Origin: Planctomicrobium sp.
Lineage (GTDB): Bacteria; Planctomycetota; Planctomycetia; Planctomycetales; Planctomycetaceae
DNA length: 5,768 bases
Reading direction: 5' to 3'
Assembly (NCBI GenBank): GCA_018659505.1
Contig: JABJMI010000720.1
Location: 1-5,768, forward strand
Shown here: positions 1 through 4,875 of the stretch, in pieces
Numbering within the stretch: position 1 is the stretch's first letter
Layout: every line of letters begins with the position of its first letter
Program-made: the position numbers and the translations under genes
Notes under the pieces: model-generated
What the model saw: only the letters and a program-made list of their open reading frames with translations
The model's database searches: none
What the model was told of the DNA's origin: nothing

Positions 1-436
1 AACGGTTGTTATTAAATTGCTCGACAAGCCATGCTTCAAGACCGGATAAAACAAGAGTCGCACGCTGGTCGGTCGCTCGCGACATAATCACTTCCCGCCA
101 ATAAGAACCCCAGAGTGTTCCGAAGTCATCCGATGCGAGAAGTTGATCAATCACAACAGTACGCTTTTGAGCATCACCATTGAGACCAAACAAAGTGATG
201 TCCTTAGGAGAAGGAACAACCCCAGACAGGTCGAGATAGATCCTTCGCAGGAAATCTTCATCATTTGTCAAATCCGCCGGCTGAACATCCTCTTTGGCAA
301 GAAGTTCTTTAAGAAGCACATCGACTTGCTGTGCAACAGAAACGGCATCTGATTTGGACTGCGATTCAGCAGCGAGTGAGACGCCAGACAGGCAAAATGC
401 AAATGAGCAAAATATTGTGAGAGGCAAAAGTCGCAT
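1..436 (-). CDS. Secreted DUF1549 (PSCyt2) domain protein, N-terminal part; continues beyond the left edge
   Basis: The frame is open from an ATG at 436-434 to the window edge, giving 145 residues without a stop. A Shine-Dalgarno GGAG (444-447 on the plus strand, read as minus) lies 7 bases before the ATG and supports this start. Residues 1-23 form a signal peptide: basic N-terminus, hydrophobic core, likely cleavage after LAA. From about residue 33 the protein matches the DUF1549 pattern: a helix (VDVLLKELL), then DEDFLRRIYLDLSG-VPSP at about 59-77, then a KR...IDQLLASDDFG block at about 91-106, then a W-containing stretch and EAWLVEQFNNN. Members in Planctomycetes are usually 700-1100 residues and carry a C-terminal DUF1553 (PSD1) domain, often beside DUF1501 genes; those would lie to the left and cannot be seen here. 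The biochemical function of the family is not established. A cytochrome-type CxxCH motif is absent from the visible part. The family call is confident; any function is not. Confidence 0.9.
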   Translation of the reverse strand, partial: MRLLPLTIFCSFAFCLSGVSLAAESQSKSDAVSVAQQVDVLLKELLAKEDVQPADLTNDEDFLRRIYLDLSGVVPSPKDITLFGLNGDAQKRTVVIDQLLASDDFGTLWGSYWREVIMSRATDQRATLVLSGLEAWLVEQFNNNR

Positions 437-443
437 CAATAAA

Positions 444-447
444 CTCC
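444..447 (-). promoter_or_regulatory. Shine-Dalgarno site of the DUF1549 gene
   Basis: GGAG on the minus strand sits 7 bases upstream of the ATG at 436-434. It fixes the start of a gene that is truncated by the window edge. Confidence 0.65.
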
Positions 448-470
448 AGTGTGAAATTTCAAAGCATCAC

Positions 471-484
471 GATGGGAACCCATC
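471..484. repeat. Interrupted palindrome GATGGG-AA-CCCATC
   Basis: The two 6-base arms are perfect inverted copies separated by AA. The site lies 24 bases upstream of the Shine-Dalgarno of the DUF1549 gene, where an operator could sit. With only 2 bases between the arms it is more plausible as a protein-binding dyad than as an RNA hairpin. A 6+6 dyad can also arise by chance. Confidence 0.3.
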
Positions 485-671
485 TGGGCTTCAATCAGTT
501 GAACACCGGAAATTTGGAAATGTTTCGGTTTGTTTAGTGAGTCTATTTTCAGTGACGTTTTGACTGGACCCTATGTCAACGTCCCACGAATATGTATTGC
601 GATAATTACCAGTTCGGAGAGGCATCACGATTGCCGACGAGCATCTCCGTGGCTTTCTGCAAAAATCTTTC

Positions 672-716
672 GAACGCGGATCGACGCGGATGCAGCCGAT
701 TTCCACGGATGATCAT
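672..716 (+). repeat. Degenerate GGAT decamer repeat, left copy of an inverted pair
   Basis: This stretch reads as successive units of about 10 bases ending in (C)GGAT: GAACGCGGAT, CGACGCGGAT, GCAGCCGATT, then a unit with CACGGAT and GATCAT. GGAT or CGAT recurs at 678, 688, 697 and 707. An inverted, diverged copy lies at 829-870. About 34-35 of 42 positions match when small gaps are allowed, so the pair bounds a spacer of 112 bases. It overlaps no convincing gene. Confidence 0.75.
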
Positions 717-828
717 GAGAAAGAACTACTATTATTACAGTTCTAAAATCTTCTCTGAGCTGAAGTCTAATTGATTCCGAGATGAGTCGCCCTGAATCGA
801 TTATCGAACTGGTAAGGATTCATCAAAA

Positions 829-870
829 ATGATCAGCGTGAATCCGCCGCATCCGCGAAAATCCACGTTC
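829..870 (-). repeat. Degenerate GGAT decamer repeat, right copy of an inverted pair
   Basis: Read on the minus strand from 870, the sequence divides into clean decamers: GAACGTGGAT, TTTCGCGGAT, GCGGCGGATT, CACGCTGATC, then AT. It aligns with 672-716 from the shared GAACG start to the shared GATCAT end. The period is exactly 10 bases here, more regular than in the left copy. Confidence 0.75.
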
Positions 871-927
871 TCAAATCAATTGGTTGTAGTGATTCCGCAA
901 TACTTTAAGACTATGTCAAATCTCAAT

Positions 928-940
928 CCTTCATTGAAGG
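928..940 (-). terminator. Weak hairpin downstream of the esterase stop
   Basis: CCTTC-ATT-GAAGG is a 5-base-pair stem with a 3-base loop, 16 bases past the esterase stop codon in the direction of transcription. On the minus strand it is followed by ATTGAGATTTG, which is not a real T-run. It is therefore only a candidate terminator by position. Confidence 0.2.
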
Positions 941-956
941 GACATGTACTAAGGCA

Positions 957-1835
957 CTACAACGATTTCAAAAACTCCTCAATCAGCTTCAATCGCTGAG
1001 CGTCGTAGAATTCTTTCCCGCCATGTGCGCCTCCATGAATGACGTGGAATTGTATGGGTAAACCTAGCTCCTTGTATTTCCCATGGAGTTCATGCGATTG
1101 ATTGATCGGGACTTGTGGGTCTTGGTCGCCATGAAACAGTAGCAATGGAGGATCACTTTTGTCGACATGAATCACAGGACTCGCGAGCTTGGCGAGTGGG
1201 GGATTCTCCTCTGGTTGGCTGCCGAGAAGAAGTTGTAAAGCCGGGACGCGAACTCCCAAGCCATGAGGTGTCGACTGTGGCAAGATCGTTAAGAAATTGG
1301 TTGGACCGTAATAGTCAACAATGGCTTGGACTGATGAAGACTGATCCAGATGCCTGCCGACTTCCCCTTCCAGTTCCGCGTTTCCATTCGTCACACCAAC
1401 AAGTGCCACCAGATGCCCACCGGCAGATGATCCAGCGATGGCAATCTGCTCTGTATCGTATTCATACTCTGCTGACTTCGCTCGCAAGAAACGAATTGCA
1501 GCCTTGATATCGTAAACCTGTGCCGGAAACCGAGCCACTGGCGAGAGTCGATAATCAACACTCGCAATGGTGTAGCCGCTGTTTACTAATTCGAGGATGG
1601 GAACAGATTTTTTAGAACCACCCCGCCACGCGCCACCATGCACCCAAACAATTAACGGAGAATTCTTGACACCCTCAGGTTGATACAAATCGAGCAAGAG
1701 CCGATGTCCGTCGACCGTTGCGTATTCGATGTCTCGCATTACGATTGGTTCAGCCATGGCAGAGACTCCAAGCAAAGATGACACAACAGCTATTACAAGA
1801 AAAGCTCGGTAGTAGCAGGGGATATTTTTGATCAT
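957..1835 (-). CDS. Secreted alpha/beta-hydrolase, esterase/lipase of the BD-FAE/Aes (COG0657-like) type
   Basis: The 292-residue product is a serine esterase. Residues 1-28 form a signal peptide ending SAMA, so the enzyme is exported. The oxyanion-hole motif HGGAW is at 66-70. The nucleophile elbow GSSAG at 135-139 places the catalytic Ser at 137. HGDQDPQVP at 235-243 gives Asp239 as the likely acid, and GAHGG around 269-273 gives His271. YRLSP (95-99) followed by FPAQVYDIKAAIRFLR is typical of this group. The length fits a complete single-domain enzyme. GGAAG (1844-1848) lies 8 bases before the ATG. Relatives include acetylxylan and feruloyl esterases and other small-ester hydrolases; the substrate cannot be read from the sequence, though polysaccharide deacylation would suit a planctomycete. 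It lies 66 bases after the membrane-protein gene on the same strand, so co-transcription is possible. Confidence 0.93.
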   Translation of the reverse strand: MIKNIPCYYRAFLVIAVVSSLLGVSAMAEPIVMRDIEYATVDGHRLLLDLYQPEGVKNSPLIVWVHGGAWRGGSKKSVPILELVNSGYTIASVDYRLSPVARFPAQVYDIKAAIRFLRAKSAEYEYDTEQIAIAGSSAGGHLVALVGVTNGNAELEGEVGRHLDQSSSVQAIVDYYGPTNFLTILPQSTPHGLGVRVPALQLLLGSQPEENPPLAKLASPVIHVDKSDPPLLLFHGDQDPQVPINQSHELHGKYKELGLPIQFHVIHGGAHGGKEFYDAQRLKLIEEFLKSL

Positions 1836-1855
1836 GTTGAAGACTTCCGTTTTTG

Positions 1856-1879
1856 GTGGTTGAGTACAGGACCAACCAC
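1856..1879. repeat. Hairpin GTGGTTG / CAACCAC between membrane-protein and esterase genes
   Basis: Perfect 7-base arms at 1856-1862 and 1873-1879 surround a 10-base loop. The hairpin lies between the stop of the membrane-protein gene and the Shine-Dalgarno of the esterase gene. On the minus strand it is followed by CAAAAACGG, not by a T-run, so it is not a classic intrinsic terminator. It could tune read-through or mRNA stability between the two genes, which is inference. Confidence 0.4.
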
Positions 1880-1901
1880 TAACGCTACTGACTCTGCGAA
1901 C

Positions 1902-2897
1902 CTAAGGGAATCCGATATGATGAATGCCGAGGTCGTCTAACTTTTTCTCTAGTTCTGGTATCGCTTTTGAAACCAATCTTCCAACTTTGACCTTTTCAAT
2001 TACGCCTGATATTGCCGATTTGAATGTGAGGTATTGCGTGCCTTTCTCGTTTTTCTGTAATTTCACATACTCGCAATCAGGCATGCTGATGGCCACCTTA
2101 GAAAATAATGTTCCTTGAAACAGTGACTGCTTCACAAAAGTGTTGTCCTCAACAATCACAGAAGTAGAGTGCATCTCAGCGAGTGAAACTGGAGCAAGAA
2201 CTGCTAGAAGTAGATAGAACCTTCGGAAAAACTGAAGAGGATTGTTTGAAGACTTTCTCTTATAATTGACCCAACTCACGATAATGCACCCGTAAAGAAA
2301 AAAATCGATAGCCCAAATCCAACGTGGAAAACGGTACAACAATACTTCTTCGTCATTCGATACTATGACAAATGAAAGTTGATCAACCACAAGCAAGTAT
2401 ACAAACATCAGAAAAAACGAACTTAGTAATTGGGCAATGGCAAAACGATGAATTCGCTCCTGATTCGTTAATGAACTATCCAAATCTTGCTGGGACGGAT
2501 CTTGCTTGAGAAGCTTCGATCCGTGGACTGTTAGAGCTAATGATGTCAAGAACAGTATTGTGACAATAAAGATGACGCTCCAGATTCCACCAATTTGATA
2601 GAGTTCTTCAAGCTCTTTGATGAGTGGTAGTTGACCGCCATGCTTTTTAACTCGAGTCATTTCAAATCCTAGGAAGGCTGAGTAGCCAACAATCGTGACG
2701 CACGTGAAAATGCCAAGCAAAAAAACGGCGTAATACATTTGACGCTGCCGACGAGTCAGCCTGTCGCCAGGTTTTGGCGCATCTGGCTCAAATTTTCCAT
2801 ACTTTTTACGTCGCTTTTCCTTTCGCATGATTTCGTAAATCACGATTAAGATGAATACACCCAAGCAAATAGATGGAATAACGATCCAAGGGTCCAT
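1902..2897 (-). CDS. Unrecognised multi-spanning membrane protein with C-terminal extracytoplasmic domain
   Basis: I do not recognise this 331-residue protein. Hydrophobic segments lie at about 5-22, 55-78, 104-124, 152-178, 193-210 and 226-240. Strongly basic stretches at 25-55 and 212-226 give, by the positive-inside rule, an outside N-terminus, six crossings and an outside C-terminal domain (241-331). The last segment, RRFYLLLAVLAPVSLAEMHS, looks like an internal signal peptide with a possible cleavage after SLA. The C-terminal domain has beta-prone stretches, one Cys (275) and a charged helix near 311-323. No catalytic motif, transporter signature or nucleotide-binding loop is visible. 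The start is supported by GGAG 6 bases upstream of the ATG. The gene is visibly more AT-rich than its neighbours. It precedes the esterase gene by 66 bases on the same strand, so the two may share a transcript. It is probably a lineage-specific hypothetical protein. Confidence 0.82.
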   Translation of the reverse strand: MDPWIVIPSICLGVFILIVIYEIMRKEKRRKKYGKFEPDAPKPGDRLTRRQRQMYYAVFLLGIFTCVTIVGYSAFLGFEMTRVKKHGGQLPLIKELEELYQIGGIWSVIFIVTILFLTSLALTVHGSKLLKQDPSQQDLDSSLTNQERIHRFAIAQLLSSFFLMFVYLLVVDQLSFVIVSNDEEVLLYRFPRWIWAIDFFLYGCIIVSWVNYKRKSSNNPLQFFRRFYLLLAVLAPVSLAEMHSTSVIVEDNTFVKQSLFQGTLFSKVAISMPDCEYVKLQKNEKGTQYLTFKSAISGVIEKVKVGRLVSKAIPELEKKLDDLGIHHIGFP

Positions 2898-3040
2898 TCT
2901 TCACTCCATCAAGTCAGGTTAGCTAGGTTAATAAAACGACGAGTGACGACAGGGTGGTTGAGTGCAAAGTCAATTGTAACTGCCTCTGCCAACCCAGGCT
3001 TGAAGATTGTACATCAGAATGAACTCGCATTCAGCACCGT

Positions 3041-3061
3041 AAGGTACGCTTCGCGTACCTT
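3041..3061. repeat. Palindrome with 9-base arms around TTC (GGTACGC family, copy 1)
   Basis: AAGGTACGC at 3041-3049 and GCGTACCTT at 3053-3061 are perfect inverted arms around TTC. Outer bases GCATTC and GAATGC nearby could extend the dyad with a bulge. On the minus strand the tip reads GCGAAGC, a sequence known to form an exceptionally stable DNA minihairpin. The inner arms recur at 3126-3142. Confidence 0.75.
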
Positions 3062-3125
3062 CGAATGCTCACTCGATTCACAATACCTAATTTGCGGTTT
3101 CATGGAGTGTCTGATCGCTTGTCCT

Positions 3126-3142
3126 GGTACGCCGAGCGTACC
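3126..3142. repeat. Palindrome GGTACGC-CGA-GCGTACC (copy 2), directly after the DUF3179 stop
   Basis: Perfect 7-base arms surround CGA. It abuts the DUF3179 stop codon (3143-3145), so in that gene's transcript the hairpin begins at the first base after the stop. No T-run follows on the minus strand, so Rho-independent termination is not well supported; transcript-end stabilisation is possible. The arms are identical to the inner arms of the palindrome at 3041-3061. Confidence 0.65.
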
Positions 3143-4189
3143 CTATTGGGACTGGATTGTCGTGCCGCCAAAGATGGTTGTTTCCGGATGCATTGCTCGC
3201 CAGGCAAACCAAAACGAATACATCCAGGAGATCCCTTCATCAGCTGACACGACTCTCATCGATTTTGAGTTGCGATCAAAACTTATCGTCAGGGTTTTAT
3301 CGCCAATCTTATCCGTGATTTGATTTTGGTCGAGTGGAAACCGAGACTCAGGATAGGCTCGATATTCTTCACCCACCCAAACCCCTAATACTCTCTCCTT
3401 ATTCGGAAAATTGCCATCAATCGACGTGACCGGAAACATCAGCTGCTGGTTGCTGAAATACTTCTCGTATGGGTTTATTGTATAGTCTCTGACAGCCCCA
3501 GTATCTCTCGAAAGAACCAACGTATCTGGATGTTGTAACTTCCAGGCGTTCCAAGTTGTGAGTTCGCAGGGGATTGTAGCTAACTTCTTGCCGGCACCGG
3601 GACCAGAGATTCCTTCGTTCTTGACCTGAGACCATAAACTCTCCGGAAGACCGCCACGGTCAAACATCAACACATTGCTGTTGTAGAGCAGCCCTGAAAC
3701 CCCGAATTCGCGAACTCCGAGAGGTGTGCGACGATCAAAGACTGCTACGGAATCGCACAGTGGACAATACGTCACTGCGATTGGAACATTCGCGGCAGTG
3801 TCGTTAACGATTTCATGGTAATTGAGAATCGCGAGAGGATACGCACGGGGCTCATTGTCAACGACGACTCCAATGATTCGATCATCCACTTCCAGAGAAG
3901 TTGCCTTCGACCCTAAGATCATTTTCGGGTGAGTCAGAGCTGGAATACCGTCTTTCGGAGGTCCCCCTGCACGAATCTCTCCCTCGTCAACGGTTGTATT
4001 CGAAAGATCAAACTGCGGAACGCGACGCGGAGTCGGTTCAAACGCCTTCGATGAATTGTCAGACGGGGCAGCGAACATCACCAGTCCGAATATCGCCAGA
4101 GGTGCAACAGCCCCAACCAGAAGTAGCAGCCATCGTTTTGTAATTGAGAACTTGTAATTGAAGCGTTCAGAAATGGTATGCTTATCCAT
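3143..4189 (-). CDS. Membrane-anchored DUF3179 domain protein
   Basis: From the ATG at 4189-4187 the product has 348 residues. An upstream in-frame TTG at 4240-4238 would add 17, but it has no ribosome site, whereas AAGAGA lies 5 bases before the ATG. Residues about 20-40 form a signal anchor (WLLLLVGAVAPLAIFGLVMF), placing the rest outside the cytoplasmic membrane. The remainder matches DUF3179 along its length: DGIPAL (80-85), IGVVVDNEPRAYPLAILNYHEIVND (106-130), TYCPLCDSVAVFDR (140-153), FGVSGLLYNSNVLMFDR (162-178), ESLWSQ (183-188), LSRDTG (226-231) and YTINPYEKYF (236-245). A second RAYP motif is near 277-280, and the C-terminus has the typical SFWFAWRAMHPET. The family's function is unknown. 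The conserved Cys pair in YCPLC could bind a metal or act in redox chemistry, which is inference. The family call is secure. Confidence 0.92.
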   Translation of the reverse strand: MDKHTISERFNYKFSITKRWLLLLVGAVAPLAIFGLVMFAAPSDNSSKAFEPTPRRVPQFDLSNTTVDEGEIRAGGPPKDGIPALTHPKMILGSKATSLEVDDRIIGVVVDNEPRAYPLAILNYHEIVNDTAANVPIAVTYCPLCDSVAVFDRRTPLGVREFGVSGLLYNSNVLMFDRGGLPESLWSQVKNEGISGPGAGKKLATIPCELTTWNAWKLQHPDTLVLSRDTGAVRDYTINPYEKYFSNQQLMFPVTSIDGNFPNKERVLGVWVGEEYRAYPESRFPLDQNQITDKIGDKTLTISFDRNSKSMRVVSADEGISWMYSFWFAWRAMHPETTIFGGTTIQSQ

Positions 4190-4194
4190 GAATG

Positions 4195-4200
4195 TCTCTT
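4195..4200 (-). promoter_or_regulatory. Shine-Dalgarno-like site that selects the internal ATG of the DUF3179 gene
   Basis: On the minus strand AAGAGA lies 5 bases upstream of the ATG at 4189-4187. Nothing comparable precedes the TTG at 4240-4238, whose upstream sequence is GTTTTTAAATGC. This is the main reason for choosing the shorter protein. Confidence 0.5.
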
Positions 4201-4350
4201 CGCATCGACTATTGAAATCTTTCGAGATATTGTTGCTCAAAGCATTTAAAAACGACTTCTGAATCTCTGTGAGTTAGAATACAGATGGATAAAAAAATGA
4301 AATGCAGAGACGCATGGCAAGGCTCTCCAGCTACCCTGTCGAACGCAAAA

Positions 4351-4368
4351 TGTGAACTCCGGTTCACA
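4351..4368. promoter_or_regulatory. Perfect dyad TGTGAAC-TCCG-GTTCACA, candidate operator
   Basis: Seven-base arms surround a 4-base centre. The dyad is bracketed by two direct copies of AACGCAAA (4342-4349 and 4368-4375). It lies about 160 bases upstream of the DUF3179 ATG. The arms TGTGA and TCACA resemble half-sites of CRP/FNR-family regulators, but they are separated by 8 bases, not the 6 of the classical CRP site. Binding by a dimeric regulator is therefore only a suggestion, and a simple RNA hairpin is the alternative. Confidence 0.4.
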
Positions 4369-4450
4369 ACGCAAATAAACTCAAACCTCCAACGCGACTT
4401 TTTCAGAGAAGACGAATTAAGAAATGAAGAAAGGCGAACAACAAGAGTAG

Positions 4451-4717
4451 TACAGATTCATTAACTTCATTCGCCAATACATCCATAAGTTGGGCATTGA
4501 AGATGTGATCCCCACTCGCTCAAGTCAAACAGCCCATGAGAACTTCGACAAAGAAAAATACCGCTCACGCAACATCGTAGAGCGAGCCACCGGCTGGATC
4601 AAAGAGTTTCGCCGCGCTGCAACTCGCTACGACAATAAAGTTGAAAACTACTTGGCAATGGTTCACATCGCAATCTGTAGAAAGCTGCTAAAATGTATTG
4701 ATAGGGACAGAGCTTAG
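4451..4717 (+). pseudogene. C-terminal relic of an IS5-type DDE transposase
   Basis: An open stretch of 88 codons follows an in-frame TAG at 4448-4450 and ends at TAG 4715-4717. It reads like the end of an IS5-family transposase: GIEDVIPTR at about 15-23, then FDKEKYRSRNIVERATGWIKEFRRAATRYDNKVENYLAMVHIAI. The Glu of NIVER (about residue 44) matches the third catalytic acid of the DDE triad. The two Asp residues and the N-terminal two-thirds are missing, so the fragment cannot transpose. A TTG at 4490 is the only nearby start-like codon within it and has no good ribosome site. The bases just before the stop (GGGACAGAGC, 4704-4713) may be the remains of the right terminal inverted repeat; a left partner is not convincing. 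The fragment is inferred to be a decayed insertion between the divergent DUF3179 and DUF6263-like genes. Confidence 0.8.
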
Positions 4718-4875
4718 GGGGAAATCAGTCTTTTAAAACCTCTCGGAGTACCAAGCCGTAACAGAGTCAGAACTGCTCGTATCTCTCAAAATTCGTCTCG
4801 CAGCGATCAGCGATATTTGTTAGAGAATACACTGATCAACAAATTATCACTGGAAATTCGGGCAAGGATGCTCTG
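4718..4875. other. Leader region of the DUF6263-like gene
   Basis: This 158-base stretch separates the transposase relic from the plus-strand gene and should contain that gene's promoter. A loose candidate is TTGTTA (4817-4822) with AATTAT (4842-4847), but the 19-base spacing is long and I do not rely on it. No hairpin with a T-run is visible. Confidence 0.35.
4864..4868 (+). promoter_or_regulatory. Shine-Dalgarno site deciding the start at 4876
   Basis: AAGGA is 7 bases upstream of the ATG at 4876-4878. Another ATG at 4868 overlaps this site but is followed by CTC TGA, so it would encode only two residues. The downstream ATG is therefore the real start. Confidence 0.6.

Larger units (their letters stand above)
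437..956. other. Intergenic region of 520 bases with repeats, no convincing gene
   Basis: This gap separates the start of the DUF1549 gene from the stop of the esterase gene, both on the minus strand. Frames of about 60-90 codons can be read here, but they have no recognisable domain, no good ribosome site and overlap each other. The region holds an interrupted palindrome at 471-484, an inverted pair of degenerate decamer repeats at 672-716 and 829-870, and a short hairpin at 928-940. The promoter of the DUF1549 gene should lie near its left end, but no clear -35/-10 pair is visible. Confidence 0.6.
2898..3142. other. Intergenic region with two GGTACGC palindromes
   Basis: This 245-base gap separates the DUF3179 stop from the membrane-protein start. 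It holds palindromes at 3041-3061 and 3126-3142. A direct repeat AGGTTA (2916-2921 and 2925-2930) lies just upstream of the membrane-protein ribosome site. A plus-strand frame from 2943 to 3323 crosses it but runs antisense into DUF3179 and reads through the palindromes, so it is not called as a gene. Confidence 0.55.
4190..4450. other. Upstream region of the DUF3179 gene, no gene seen
   Basis: This 261-base stretch lies between the DUF3179 start and the transposase relic. It should hold the DUF3179 promoter, but no convincing -35/-10 pair is visible on the minus strand. Its one clear structure is the perfect dyad at 4351-4368. No additional transposase codons could be recognised here in any frame. 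Confidence 0.5.

Noticed and set aside
143..563. Two overlapping plus-strand frames of 69 and 89 codons
   Set aside because: They are largely antisense to the DUF1549 gene, whose domain motifs and ribosome site are clear.
491..774. Small frames of 60-71 codons on both strands in the 437-956 gap
   Set aside because: They overlap one another, cross the decamer repeat and lack ribosome sites and recognisable motifs. The region is better read as non-coding.
1115..1507. A 130-codon plus-strand frame
   Set aside because: It lies wholly antisense inside the esterase gene, which has a full catalytic triad and a signal peptide.
1855..2963. The 11-base string GGTGGTTGAGT at both 1855-1865 and 2953-2963, each upstream of a minus-strand gene
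   Set aside because: A few shared 11-mers are expected by chance in a window of this size, and one copy is already part of a local hairpin.
2943..3323. A 126-codon plus-strand frame across the 2898-3142 gap
   Set aside because: Its second half is antisense to the well-supported DUF3179 gene and its first half reads through the GGTACGC palindrome. It has no recognisable domain and no clear ribosome site.
4316..4340. A possible left terminal inverted repeat of the transposase relic (AAGGCTCTCCAG)
   Set aside because: It matches the reverse complement of the right end only loosely, needs gaps, and no transposase codons follow it.
4817..4847. TTGTTA and AATTAT as a sigma-70 promoter for the plus-strand gene
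   Set aside because: The 19-base spacing and weak -10 match make it no better than chance in this AT-rich leader.
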